Origin: Wolbachia endosymbiont (group A) of Rhinocyllus conicus | Lineage (GTDB): Bacteria > Pseudomonadota > Alphaproteobacteria > Rickettsiales > Anaplasmataceae | Length of the DNA stretch: 64,000 bases | Direction of reading: 5' to 3' | Assembly (NCBI RefSeq): GCF_947250775.1 | Contig: NZ_OX366349.1 | Coordinates: forward strand, 1,612,001-1,676,000 | Translations under genes and position numbers: made by a program | The notes under the pieces: model-generated | What the model was told of the DNA's origin: nothing | Database searches by the model: none | What the model saw: the letters and a program-made list of their open reading frames with translations, nothing else | Part shown: piece by piece, positions 24,584 to 33,316 of the stretch | Layout: each line of letters opens with the position of its first letter | How positions within the stretch are numbered: the first letter of the stretch is position 1

Positions 24584-27064
24584 TTAGACTGTCTTTTTTG
24601 CTTTGTGTAACACACTTTGAACCTTGTTTCCTAATTCATTCAGAGTGAATGGTTTTGGCAAAAAGTGAAAATCTTCTATATTGATGTCATCACTCTTTAA
24701 AAAAGCATCTTCTGCATACCCAGAAATAAAAATAACGTTAATATTTGGCCTATGGATCAATGCTTCTTTAACTATTTCTGGACCACTCACCTCTGGCATG
24801 ATTACATCAGTGATTATTAGATCTATGTGTTGATTTTTTTTACTGATTATTTCTAGCGCCTCGCTGCCTATGCTCGCTTCTATTACATCAAATCCTTTTC
24901 TTTTGAGTGCTTTAGAGATGAATTCCCTTACTGAATTTTCATCTTCAATCAATAAAATTATACCATTACCTTTAATTTCACTTACTACCGGTCTTTCTAT
25001 TTCTTCACTATCTTCCTCTATCAGATTTTCATCTGATATGTAAACCATGGGCAAAAATATGCTAAATTTAGTTCCATGATTTACTTTGCTAGCAACATAG
25101 ATGTATCCTTCAGTTTGTTTAATAATGCCATATACAGTAGAGAGGCCAAGACCTGTACCAGAGGTAATATCTTTGGTAGAAAAAAATGGGTCAAATGCCT
25201 TTTCAATTGTATCACTTGTCATTCCACATCCAGTATCAATTACTTCAATCACAACATAATTTCCATGTTCGATCGTTTCCTTGTCTGGAGAAAACATGTC
25301 CTGAGATGTAGAATTTAATGAGTCAATCTTTTGATTAAAGGTTCGTATAGTTAATTCTCCGCCCTTTTCCATAGCAGCACTAGCATTGACTGCTAAGTTA
25401 AGTATAACTTGCTCTAATTGCCCTTGATCAGCCCTAACAGCACCCAAGTCTCTACCATAATAAATATTAAACTTTATATTTTCACCTATTAATCTTTTTA
25501 TCATTTCATAAAGATTAGCTATAGTACTATTTACATCAATAATTTTTGGCTGCAAGGTCTGTCTTCTTGAAAAAGCAAGCAATTGTCTTACTAAATTTGA
25601 TCCACGCTTTGCATTTTGCTGTATCTGTATTATATCTCCAAAAGATGGATCACCAGCTGAATGTTGGAGTAAAAGCAAATCGCAAAATCCTATTATCCCA
25701 GTCAATATATTGTTGAAATCATGCGCAATACCACCTGCTAACTGCCCTATAGCTTGCATCTTTTGATAATGCTCAAGCTTTATCTCTAGGTTTTTGTGTT
25801 CAGTATTGTCAATAAGATAACAAAGTATGAAGATCATTTTATTATGAAGAAACTTATTGAAATATATTTTTATGTTATTATCGCCGTTGAGCTGTACATC
25901 AAAGGACGCATTATTTATTCTATTACTCGAAAAATATTCACGTATTTTCACATGATAACTGTCTAATATCAATGTAAAGATTGAATTATTATCTGACCCT
26001 GCAAGCTTTATTAGTGCCGTATTTTTCTTTACAAAGTTGCCGTTTATGTCACATTGTGCAATAGCAATTGATGAATTTGCAAAACAAGGGTGTAATTGAT
26101 AATCAACAATATTTGATTCGGTTGGTGTTATAAAGCCATATATATAGCTATGGTTGTATTTATCACAAAATATAGCAGTGCTCATATAAGCCTTGAATGG
26201 AATACCACTTATAGTAAAAAACAAAATTTCATTATCGGTTGTTGTATTGTTATATTTAGATTGAGATATAAAATCACTGATTGAGCTACCTTTTTCCAGT
26301 TTTTTCAGTTCAAATATATCTAAAAATCTTTTATTTACAGATAAAATCACCCCTTTGGCATTTGCAATGTAAGTTCCTATACTGTGTTTTTCTATTAACT
26401 CTTCATATATCTGCTCCTTGTTTATCTGTGTTGCTTTTAACACAAAATACCCATCTGGCCTTGCTATTGGCACTAATGATAAATTTAAAATCTTATTACT
26501 ATTTATAGCAATTTGGGGATTATCTGGTATCGGCTCAAAGAGCAAAAGAAAGTTAGATACTCTATTCTTCTTGTTTAAGGAAATGCATACTTGTACAGAA
26601 GAGTTATTTTTTAGTGCATGATAGAGTACTTTTTTGTCTTCTTCTGAAACATCTCCTATTTCAAAAATCTTGCCTAACGTAATGTCATCATCTATATGAT
26701 CTTTAAACCTTTCGTAGAACCTTGCATCAGCATAAATAATACCCTCATCTCTATGTAAAATAAGGCAAAATTCTGTATTATGATTTAGTGCATTTGCAAA
26801 TATTGCATTTTGAAATTCTATAGTATTAAGTAGGTGTCTGTAGCGTTTTACATTATATATCATAAAGAGAGTTGTTAGAATGCTAACTAATAAATTAATC
26901 TCTATATTAATATGCTGACTATATATATCAAAAAAGTAGAGTATCGATATTGCTACTGGAGGTAAGAGCATAATAACTGCCATCACAACAATTGACATTC
27001 CATAATTTCTTAGTATGAAATCAACCCTGTTCTCTTTTTTGTTATCTATGTATCTTTTATTCAT
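24584..27064 (-). CDS. cckA: Hybrid histidine kinase CckA homologue
   Basis: An 826-residue membrane kinase with two N-terminal transmembrane segments (about residues 22-45 and 58-75), PAS-like sensor regions (about 85-420), a HisKA domain with AIGQLAGGIAHDFNNILTGI (phospho-His near residue 447), an HATPase domain with DTGCGMTSDTIEKAFDPFF and GTGLGLSTVYGI, and a C-terminal receiver domain with LIITDVIMPEVSGPE (phospho-Asp near 750). In alphaproteobacteria CckA feeds phosphate through ChpT to the cell-cycle regulator CtrA, and Anaplasmataceae keep this pathway. It is transcribed away from hemF. Confidence 0.92.
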   Translation of the reverse strand: MNKRYIDNKKENRVDFILRNYGMSIVVMAVIMLLPPVAISILYFFDIYSQHINIEINLLVSILTTLFMIYNVKRYRHLLNTIEFQNAIFANALNHNTEFCLILHRDEGIIYADARFYERFKDHIDDDITLGKIFEIGDVSEEDKKVLYHALKNNSSVQVCISLNKKNRVSNFLLLFEPIPDNPQIAINSNKILNLSLVPIARPDGYFVLKATQINKEQIYEELIEKHSIGTYIANAKGVILSVNKRFLDIFELKKLEKGSSISDFISQSKYNNTTTDNEILFFTISGIPFKAYMSTAIFCDKYNHSYIYGFITPTESNIVDYQLHPCFANSSIAIAQCDINGNFVKKNTALIKLAGSDNNSIFTLILDSYHVKIREYFSSNRINNASFDVQLNGDNNIKIYFNKFLHNKMIFILCYLIDNTEHKNLEIKLEHYQKMQAIGQLAGGIAHDFNNILTGIIGFCDLLLLQHSAGDPSFGDIIQIQQNAKRGSNLVRQLLAFSRRQTLQPKIIDVNSTIANLYEMIKRLIGENIKFNIYYGRDLGAVRADQGQLEQVILNLAVNASAAMEKGGELTIRTFNQKIDSLNSTSQDMFSPDKETIEHGNYVVIEVIDTGCGMTSDTIEKAFDPFFSTKDITSGTGLGLSTVYGIIKQTEGYIYVASKVNHGTKFSIFLPMVYISDENLIEEDSEEIERPVVSEIKGNGIILLIEDENSVREFISKALKRKGFDVIEASIGSEALEIISKKNQHIDLIITDVIMPEVSGPEIVKEALIHRPNINVIFISGYAEDAFLKSDDINIEDFHFLPKPFTLNELGNKVQSVLHKAKKTV

Positions 27065-27224
27065 TATTGTTACTTGGCATCGTTGTACATACGAAAATGT
27101 TTTATTATATTGATTTAATTATTATAGATTTATTAACGTCTTTGATAGATAATTATCATCCAAATCTAATTAAGTTCCTTAAATATCAGATATAACAATG
27201 TTAATAAGCTAGCGAGAGGATATT

Positions 27225-28049
27225 ATGGAAAAACAAAGAACACAAGCATTTAAGTGGTTCTGTGCACTAAGAGATAAGATCATAGAATCTTTCTTATTAA
27301 TTGAAAAACAATCATCCGCAGAGCCAAAGATCGAAAAAAGAAAGTGGGATCGCCCAGGTGGTGGAGGTGGTGAATCTACAATTATTTTTGGCAATGTTTT
27401 TGAAAAAGTTGGAGTAAACGTTTCAAAAGTACACGGAAAATTTGCAGATTCAGCCATTAATGAAATTCCTGGTGCAAGTGAAAGTAACGGAGAGTTTTGG
27501 GCAAGCGGTATATCTTTAGTGTCTCATATGCAATCGCCCCTTATCCCTGCAGCACATATGAACACAAGGCTGATATATACTTCAAAACAATGGTTTGGTG
27601 GAGGGATGGATTTTACGCCAATATATAAAAATGAAGAAGATTGCAAGTATATTCATGAATCAATCAAAATGACATGTGATAGATTTGACACCGGATATTA
27701 TCCAAAATTTAAAGAGCAATGTGACAACTATTTTTTCTTACCACATAGAAAAGAGCCGCGTGGCATTGGTGGTATTTTCTATGATAATCTGAGTTCTGGC
27801 AATTGGAGAAATGATTTTGAGTTCACAAAAGCAGTAGGTGAAGCCTTTTTGGAAATTTATTTGCACATCATACGTAAACATATACAAAAATCTTGGACAA
27901 AAGAACAACGAGAAAATCAATTAATAAAACGTGGCAGATATGTAGAATTCAATCTGTTATACGATCGTGGCACAAGGTTTGGTTTAATGACTGACGGCAA
28001 TCCAGATGCAATTATGATGTCAATGCCACCACTTGTTAAGTGGTTATAG
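27225..28049 (+). CDS. hemF: Oxygen-dependent coproporphyrinogen III oxidase
   Basis: HemF decarboxylates coproporphyrinogen III to protoporphyrinogen IX in haem synthesis, using oxygen. The 274-residue protein carries WDRPGGGGGESTIIFGNVFEKVGVN near the N-terminus, HMNTRLIYTSKQWFGGGMDFTP in the middle, and the family signature RGRYVEFNLLYDRGTRFGLMT near the C-terminus, followed by MMSMPP. The length is slightly short but all conserved blocks are present. ATG 27225 follows GAGAGG at a suitable distance. Confidence 0.96.
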   Translation: MEKQRTQAFKWFCALRDKIIESFLLIEKQSSAEPKIEKRKWDRPGGGGGESTIIFGNVFEKVGVNVSKVHGKFADSAINEIPGASESNGEFWASGISLVSHMQSPLIPAAHMNTRLIYTSKQWFGGGMDFTPIYKNEEDCKYIHESIKMTCDRFDTGYYPKFKEQCDNYFFLPHRKEPRGIGGIFYDNLSSGNWRNDFEFTKAVGEAFLEIYLHIIRKHIQKSWTKEQRENQLIKRGRYVEFNLLYDRGTRFGLMTDGNPDAIMMSMPPLVKWL

Positions 28050-28130
28050 AGAGCTGCTATTAGCAGAAAATAAATCATCATAGTTTAAAGTTGTACCATG
28101 ATAGTGAGCTTTTATATAGGGGGTATAATC

Positions 28131-28410
28131 ATGGGTATAATAGATAATTTTTTAATTAAATCTGTCAAAAACAATGACATAAAAGGTGTTAAACTGACTC
28201 TAAGTCTCTACAATGCACTAAAAGGCTGGCTTTAGTGTAGAAGAAATAAAGCAGAAATATGAGCGTAGAGATTCTGGCTACGATTCTGGCTATGATTCCG
28301 ATACAAAAGTTGAACAACAATTAGAATTAGGATCTAAAACTCCTAAATCTGAAATAAATTCAGTGAATATTAAATATGGAATAGAGAAAGACGTTTGCGC
28401 CATAAAATAA
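28131..28410 (+). pseudogene. Small hypothetical gene with one frameshift
   Basis: ATG 28131, after a good ATAGGGGG site, encodes MGIIDNFLIKSVKNNDIKGV and LTLSLYNALK, then runs to a stop at 28235. Removing one G near 28223 joins it to a second frame (AGFSVEEIKQKYERRDSGYD, a DSGYDSGYDS repeat, ending VCAIK) that stops at 28410. The repaired product would be about 92 residues. The opening resembles a degenerate ankyrin-like helix pair, but I do not recognise the family. It sits between hemF and tRNA-Glu. Confidence 0.55.
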
Positions 28411-28438
28411 TTGACTTTATGTGCATAATCAATATAAC
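28411..28438 (+). promoter_or_regulatory. Probable promoter of tRNA-Glu
   Basis: TTGACT at 28411-28416 and TATAAC at 28433-28438, 16 bases apart, end 17 bases before the tRNA. The spacing places a transcription start a few bases ahead of the mature 5' end. Confidence 0.5.
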
Positions 28439-28455
28439 TTGAGTTAATTCGTATT

Positions 28456-28527
28456 GACTCTTTCGTCTAGTGGTTAGGACACCACCCTTTCACGGTGGTA
28501 ACACGGGTTCAAATCCCGTAAGAGTCA
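28456..28527 (+). tRNA. tRNA-Glu (UUC)
   Basis: A 72-base cloverleaf: acceptor GACTCTT pairs with AAGAGTC, D-arm TCGTCTAGTGGTTAGGA, anticodon stem CCACC/GGTGG with loop CTTTCAC giving anticodon TTC, and T-arm ACGGGTTCAAATCCCGT. The discriminator is A, and CCA is not encoded. Confidence 0.97.
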
Positions 28528-28555
28528 CTCAAGTAGAATATAATTAAAGTTTTGA

Positions 28556-29242
28556 ATGGGAAAAATTAGGCTTTATTTTGAAGAAGCTTTATCACAAGGC
28601 GTGAGTTTAGCACTTAATCCACAACAAAGTCACTATATTTGCAATGTAATGCGGCTTAAGAAGTATGATAATCTCTCTCTTTTTAATGGAAAGGATGGAG
28701 AATGGTTAGGAGAAGTAGTTAATATATCGCGTAAATTAACAAAAGTTACACTCAAAGAATGCACTAAACAACAGCAATATGAGGAAAATTTATACTTATA
28801 TTGTGCCATGGTAAAAAGTGGTGCTTTAGGCAACATAGTAAGACAGGCAACTGAAATGGGAGTAACCTGCATTCAATTTATTTCAACGGAACGTACAGTA
28901 GTAAAAAACATTAACCTAAGTAGAGCAAAATTACAGGCAATCGAAGCTGCGGAACAATCCGGTAGGATGAGTATACCAGAGATTTTGCCTCCTATTAACT
29001 TTTGTGAGTTACCTGATTCCCAGAGTAAAAATTTTGTTTTATGTGATGAAACAGGTAAAGCTGATAAAGTGCTGAAAGGTAAGAAAAATGTTGCTATTAT
29101 TGTTGGCCCTGAAGGTGGTTTTTCATCTTATGAACTTGATCTTGCCGATAAGTTTTGTCAAAAATTGAGTCTAGGAAAAAGAATTTTAAGGGTCGATACT
29201 GCTGTGGTTGCTGCACTAACTTTCACCAATTGGTGTAGCTAG
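28556..29242 (+). CDS. rsmE: 16S rRNA (uracil-1498-N3)-methyltransferase
   Basis: RsmE methylates U1498 of 16S rRNA using S-adenosylmethionine and belongs to the SPOUT knot fold. The 228 residues show an N-terminal PUA-like part (LNPQQSHYICNVMRLKKYD) and the knot motifs IQFISTERTV, EQSGRMSIPEI, VGPEGGFSSYE (near residue 185) and LGKRILRVDTAVVAAL at the C-terminus. The length fits the family. It begins 28 bases after tRNA-Glu and may be read from the same promoter. Confidence 0.94.
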   Translation: MGKIRLYFEEALSQGVSLALNPQQSHYICNVMRLKKYDNLSLFNGKDGEWLGEVVNISRKLTKVTLKECTKQQQYEENLYLYCAMVKSGALGNIVRQATEMGVTCIQFISTERTVVKNINLSRAKLQAIEAAEQSGRMSIPEILPPINFCELPDSQSKNFVLCDETGKADKVLKGKKNVAIIVGPEGGFSSYELDLADKFCQKLSLGKRILRVDTAVVAALTFTNWCS

Positions 29243-29467
29243 ATTTTTAAATATGGCTAAGGTTTGGGCCATAGAGAAATCTGATTCAGTGTTGCACGCG
29301 CTAACTGTACAAACTCTATAGGCCGCCTGCGAAGCAGTTTGCTACTAAAGAGGAGCTAATAAAAAACATATTCTAAAATAATATTAAATCTTATATTATA
29401 TTTTTTCTAAAATAAACAAATGAATCTTGCATTTTGCCTGAGTTATTGATACTCTGAGTAAAGAAGT

Positions 29468-29541
29468 CGGGGCGTAGCGCAGCCTGGTAGCGCATTTGGT
29501 TTGGGACCAAAGGGTCGGGAGTTCAAATCTCTCCGCCCCGA
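29468..29541 (+). tRNA. tRNA-Pro (UGG)
   Basis: A 74-base cloverleaf: acceptor CGGGGCG pairs with CGCCCCG, D-arm GCGCAGCCTGGTAGCGC, anticodon stem TTTGG/CCAAA with loop TTTGGGA giving anticodon TGG, and T-arm with GTTCAAATC. CCA is not encoded. Confidence 0.97.
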
Positions 29542-29631
29542 TGCTAGCAGAAGTTTTAACGCTTTTAATAGTTAGAGCTTTTAAAGGCATTTCGTTCATA
29601 TTGCAGTTTAACGCTCAAGTTTATAAAATAA

Positions 29632-29660
29632 TTGACAATGTTAATTTTCTAATTTATAAA
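29632..29660 (+). promoter_or_regulatory. Strong sigma-70 type promoter for rpsU-sucCD
   Basis: TTGACA at 29632-29637 is a perfect -35 box; TATAAA at 29655-29660 lies 17 bases downstream. Transcription would start near 29667, about 15 bases before the AAGGAGG ribosome site of rpsU at 29682-29688. Confidence 0.7.
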
Positions 29661-29696
29661 TAAATTTTGAAATGATTACCGAAGGAGGTATAGAGT

Positions 29697-29897
29697 TTGA
29701 TTGAAGTATCAGTCCATTATGGTGATGTAGGCAGAGCTCTTCCAGTATTGAAAAAAACAATTCAAAAGGAAGGAAGAGGGTTGAAAATGAAAAAACAATA
29801 TCATGAAAAAAAATCAGAAAAAAGAGCTAAAAAGAAAGCTGAAGCGAGAAAAAAGAGGCACCAGCAAGAATGCAGAAGGCAGCGTTACGGTTGGTAA
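29697..29897 (+). CDS. rpsU: 30S ribosomal protein S21
   Basis: A small basic ribosomal protein of 66 residues, needed in translation initiation. The N-terminus MIEVSVHYGDVGRALPVLKK is typical and the C-terminal half is almost entirely Lys/Arg-rich. The start codon is TTG at 29697, decided by AAGGAGG at 29682-29688 with an 8-base gap and by alignment to the family; there is no ATG nearby that would keep the N-terminus. sucC begins 29 bases downstream. Confidence 0.95.
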   Translation: MIEVSVHYGDVGRALPVLKKTIQKEGRGLKMKKQYHEKKSEKRAKKKAEARKKRHQQECRRQRYGW

Positions 29898-29926
29898 TTT
29901 TTTAATAGTTTATCATTGGTTGTTTT

Positions 29927-31078
29927 ATGAATATTCACGAATATCAAGCAAAAGAGATTTTGCATAAATTTAATGTCCCGGTGCCAAAAGGTTTTGTCAC
30001 TATATCTGCAGAAGGAGTAAAGACTCAAGTAAGTCAATTAAAATCTGACGTGTTTGTGGTTAAAGCTCAAATTCATGCAGGTGGTAGGGGTAAAGCCGGT
30101 GGCGTAAAGCTAGCAAAGTCAGCTGAAGAAGCTCAACAGTTTGTAAAAGACATGATTGGTATGACTTTAGTTACTCATCAAACAGGGCCAAGCGGGCAGC
30201 AAGTAAGAAGAGTATATATTGAAGAAGGCTCAAGCATTAAGAAAGAGTATTACTTAAGCCTGGTAATTGACCCGAAGCTCAGTAGGCCAATATTCATATT
30301 TTCCTCAGAAGGTGGAATGGATATCGAAGAAGTGGCGAAAAATTCTCCCGCAAAAATTGTGAAATTTGATATTGATCTTGCTACAAGTTTTGATAGCAGC
30401 AAGTTAAGCAGCAGTTTTAATTTGAGTTCAGAACAAATAGAAAAAATAACAAATGTTGCAAAAAATATATATGATGCGTTTATTGCAACTGATGCGAGCC
30501 AAATTGAAATTAATCCACTGGTTGAAACAAGTTCTGGAGATTTTATTGCGCTCGATGCGAAAATTAATTTTGATGACAATGCTTTATATCGTCACCCAGA
30601 AATTATGGAACTTCGTGATTATGATGAAGAAGTGAAAGAAGAGATAGAGGCTTCAAAGTATGGGCTCAGTTACATCAAAATGGATGGCAGTATTGGTTGC
30701 ATGGTAAATGGTGCAGGTCTTGCTATGGCAACAATGGATATAATAAAATACTACGGAGCAGAGCCTGCTAACTTTTTGGATGTTGGTGGTGGAGCGAGTA
30801 AAGAAACTGTAACTGAAGCATTTAAAATCATATTGTCTGATAGCAACGTAAGAGGAATTTTGGTTAACATATTTGGTGGTATAATGCGTTGCGATATTAT
30901 CGCAAGTGGAATTGTTGCGGCTGTAAAAGAAATGAGCATTAAAGTTCCTCTAGTGGTTAGATTATCAGGCACTAATTTCGAAGAAGGAAAAAGAATTTTA
31001 GAAGAGTCAGGATTAAATATTATTGCTGCAGATGAACTGGGCGATGCTGCGCAGAAAATAGTACAAGAGGTGAAATAG
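29927..31078 (+). CDS. sucC: Succinyl-CoA ligase (ADP-forming) subunit beta
   Basis: With SucD this TCA-cycle enzyme converts succinyl-CoA to succinate with substrate-level phosphorylation. The beta subunit (383 residues) has an ATP-grasp fold: MNIHEYQAKEILHKF at the N-terminus, VVKAQIHAGGRGKAGGVKL for nucleotide binding, EINPLVET and LDAKINFDDNA for metal binding, and the ligase domain with FLDVGGGASKETV and NIFGGIMRCD. sucD follows after 3 bases, so the two are cotranscribed and probably translated together. Confidence 0.97.
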   Translation: MNIHEYQAKEILHKFNVPVPKGFVTISAEGVKTQVSQLKSDVFVVKAQIHAGGRGKAGGVKLAKSAEEAQQFVKDMIGMTLVTHQTGPSGQQVRRVYIEEGSSIKKEYYLSLVIDPKLSRPIFIFSSEGGMDIEEVAKNSPAKIVKFDIDLATSFDSSKLSSSFNLSSEQIEKITNVAKNIYDAFIATDASQIEINPLVETSSGDFIALDAKINFDDNALYRHPEIMELRDYDEEVKEEIEASKYGLSYIKMDGSIGCMVNGAGLAMATMDIIKYYGAEPANFLDVGGGASKETVTEAFKIILSDSNVRGILVNIFGGIMRCDIIASGIVAAVKEMSIKVPLVVRLSGTNFEEGKRILEESGLNIIAADELGDAAQKIVQEVK

Positions 31079-31081
31079 AGT

Positions 31082-31954
31082 ATGTCCGTTTTAGTAAACA
31101 AAGATACAAGGTTAATATGCCAGGGTTTTACTGGTGCGCAAGGTACATTTCATTCAGAGCAAGCAGTTAGCTACGGAACAAAAATGGTTGGTGGTGTAAC
31201 TCCTGGCAAGGGTGGTAGCACTCACCTTAACTTACCAGTTTTTAATACTGTAGCAGAAGCCAAAGAAAAAACTGATGCGAATGCCACGGTAATATATGTA
31301 CCTGCTAAGTTTGCAGCTAATGCAATACTTGAAGCAATAGATGCAGAGATAGAGCTAATAGTTTGCATTACAGAGGGCATTCCTATACTTGACATGGTAA
31401 AGGTGAAGCATGCTCTTGCTCGTTCAAAAAGTCGATTGATTGGTCCTAACTGCCCGGGAATTATTACGCCCGAAGAGTGCAAAATAGGGATTATGCCTGG
31501 CCATATCCATAAGCGTGGACATATAGGGATTATGTCTCGTTCTGGAACTTTAACTTACGAGGCAGTAGCACAAACAACCGCTGTTGGTCTTGGTCAATCC
31601 ACGTGTATCGGAATTGGGGGGGATCCAGTTCATGGTATGACATTTGTCGACTGTATGGAGCTCTTTTTAAAAGATGACGATACTCATGGTATTGTAGTTA
31701 TTGGTGAAATAGGTGGAAACGAAGAAGAAGATGTATCACATTTTGTGAAAACAGAAAAAACTAAAAAGCCAATCGTTGGTTTTGTAGCAGGTCAAACAGC
31801 ACCTCCAGGAAGACGTATGGGACACGCTGGAGCAATCATCTCTTCCAGTGGTGGAAGTGCTGGTGCAAAACTAGAAGTTATGCGGAGCGCCGGGATTGCA
31901 ATTGCTGAAACCCCTGCAGTGATTGGTAAGAAGGTATTGGAAGTAATGCATTAG
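31082..31954 (+). CDS. sucD: Succinyl-CoA ligase (ADP-forming) subunit alpha
   Basis: The CoA-binding subunit (290 residues) carries the phosphorylated His. GFTGAQGTFHSEQAV is the CoA-binding N-terminus, GGVTPGKGG follows, IGPNCPGIITPEECKIGIMPG lies mid-protein, and MGHAGAIISSSGGSAGAK contains the active-site His near residue 245. It is the last gene of the rpsU-sucC-sucD run; palindromic repeats follow from about 32008. Confidence 0.97.
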   Translation: MSVLVNKDTRLICQGFTGAQGTFHSEQAVSYGTKMVGGVTPGKGGSTHLNLPVFNTVAEAKEKTDANATVIYVPAKFAANAILEAIDAEIELIVCITEGIPILDMVKVKHALARSKSRLIGPNCPGIITPEECKIGIMPGHIHKRGHIGIMSRSGTLTYEAVAQTTAVGLGQSTCIGIGGDPVHGMTFVDCMELFLKDDDTHGIVVIGEIGGNEEEDVSHFVKTEKTKKPIVGFVAGQTAPPGRRMGHAGAIISSSGGSAGAKLEVMRSAGIAIAETPAVIGKKVLEVMH

Positions 31955-32007
31955 TGCCTAATCTAAAACGCAGCTGTACGAACGTTGTGATATAAGGGAC
32001 CAAGAAT

Positions 32008-32109
32008 GATGTCATCCCAGTGCCCAGACACTGGGATCCAGAAGACTTAATTCTAACCAAGTGGCTGCATAATAAAGACTGGATGCCAGTGTCAAGCACT
32101 GGCATGACA
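32008..32109. repeat. Two palindromic repeats downstream of sucD
   Basis: 'gtcatcccagtgcccagac' with arm 'actgggatcc' (32010-32040), and 'tgccagtgtcaagcactggca' (from about 32084) form two hairpins. They could act as terminators for the suc operon, but no T-run follows, so I list them only as repeats. Confidence 0.65.
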
Positions 32110-32151
32110 CCATTTGTTGTGTTTAACAAAGTTCGTACTTAGCTTCATGTT

Positions 32152-32605
32152 AGCTATAAACATTAAGAAATTTACCAAACGAAAAAAAAGGCAAAAGAAA
32201 CCCTGGTCACTGTCTATTTTCAGTATTGGCGTTTTTTAAGTCTTAAACACTGCAATTTAGCTGCTTTTAAGTGCAACTAACCTTAGCTAAAATGTTTAAG
32301 AAATTTACTAAGCAGAAAAAAAGGCAAAAGAAACCCCGTGGTAATTAGTGTTCACTCCCTAATCCTGCAAATTGGCGTACTATACTGTCTTAAACGACTT
32401 ATAAGCGCGTTTCAGCTTATATAGGTAAAAACCTAGAAATATTGTGAAGACATAAGGTGCACATAGTGCAAAAAATTAAAAATAAGACGCCAACTACGTT
32501 GTTTTCTTGCTGTTTAATCTGCACAGATGAAGATAACTGAATACCTTCAGTTTCATGATAAGGGGGCTGGCGGAGTTTGTAAAGTAATTTTTTGTAGCTC
32601 TCATG
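32152..32605 (+). repeat. Paired ~140-bp intergenic repeat units, locus 1
   Basis: Two related units begin near 32152 and 32286; each has 'taagaaatttac', then 'aaaaaaggcaaaagaaaccc' and 'ttggcg'. They are followed by a shared ~230-bp tail (including 'gcgcgtttcagcttat' and 'gataagggggctggcggag'). The whole block is repeated at 40061-40540. No coding frame is seen in 31955-32673. A transcribed non-coding function is possible. Confidence 0.7.
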
Positions 32606-32673
32606 GTTTTTGGATTCTAACTAACGTCACGCGCTGGGATAACACCCTTGGTGGTAACAACTAAAGAAAAATA

Positions 32674-33171
32674 TCAACTAGGTTTATAATCTATTACTAC
32701 TGTTTTTGCAATTTTATCATAAAAAGTCTGCTTGCGCCGGTCGAATATCGCAAATATTAAAACTAAAATTGGTAAAATTATAAACCACTGAGAAACATAG
32801 TGAGTCAGCAAAAAAGAAATAATCAAGAAAACTGTCTCAGAAATACACCTTATTGCTGCTTGCATAAGAGTAGTATTTTTAAATGTGTCTGCATCTTTGA
32901 TATACATACCACACAACAGTTGTCCTGGCGTACCTCCCAGTCTTGTTATCATTAATATTTCTAATACTGTACACAGCACTGATGTAAAGATTGTATAAGG
33001 AGATGTTAACTGTTCAATTTCGTCAAGAAAATTATTAACCTCATTATTGCCCAACAATGCAATGTATAGGATGAATGAAGGAAAGAAAAATATTATTTGG
33101 TCAAGTATTGCTGTTACAGTACGCCTTGTAAATCCTACATAATTTACTTTAACATTTGCTTCAGTATCCAT
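32674..33171 (-). CDS. RDD family membrane protein
   Basis: A 165-residue protein of the RDD family. The N-terminal YVGFTRRTVTAILDQIIFFF matches the opening Arg...Asp signature, and GGTPGQLLCGMYIKD is the conserved GxTxGxxxxGxxV block. Hydrophobic segments lie at about residues 22-40, 58-76 and 105-145. RDD proteins are small membrane proteins of uncertain role, some suggested to be transporters. It stands alone between repeats and icd and is transcribed away from icd. Confidence 0.85.
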   Translation of the reverse strand: MDTEANVKVNYVGFTRRTVTAILDQIIFFFPSFILYIALLGNNEVNNFLDEIEQLTSPYTIFTSVLCTVLEILMITRLGGTPGQLLCGMYIKDADTFKNTTLMQAAIRCISETVFLIISFLLTHYVSQWFIILPILVLIFAIFDRRKQTFYDKIAKTVVIDYKPS

Positions 33172-33316
33172 AACCCTACCTATATTTCATAATGTCATTA
33201 TATACTATAAAAGCACGTTATTAAATAATCGTAAATATACTAATTTGTGCAATACTAGCTACTTGTGCCACTCTATTATTTGAATTAACATTAAATCATT
33301 TACAGTTAGGGAAGTT

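Noticed and set aside
32010..32040. Rho-independent terminator for sucCD
   Set aside because: The hairpin belongs to a dispersed palindromic repeat and has no following T-run.
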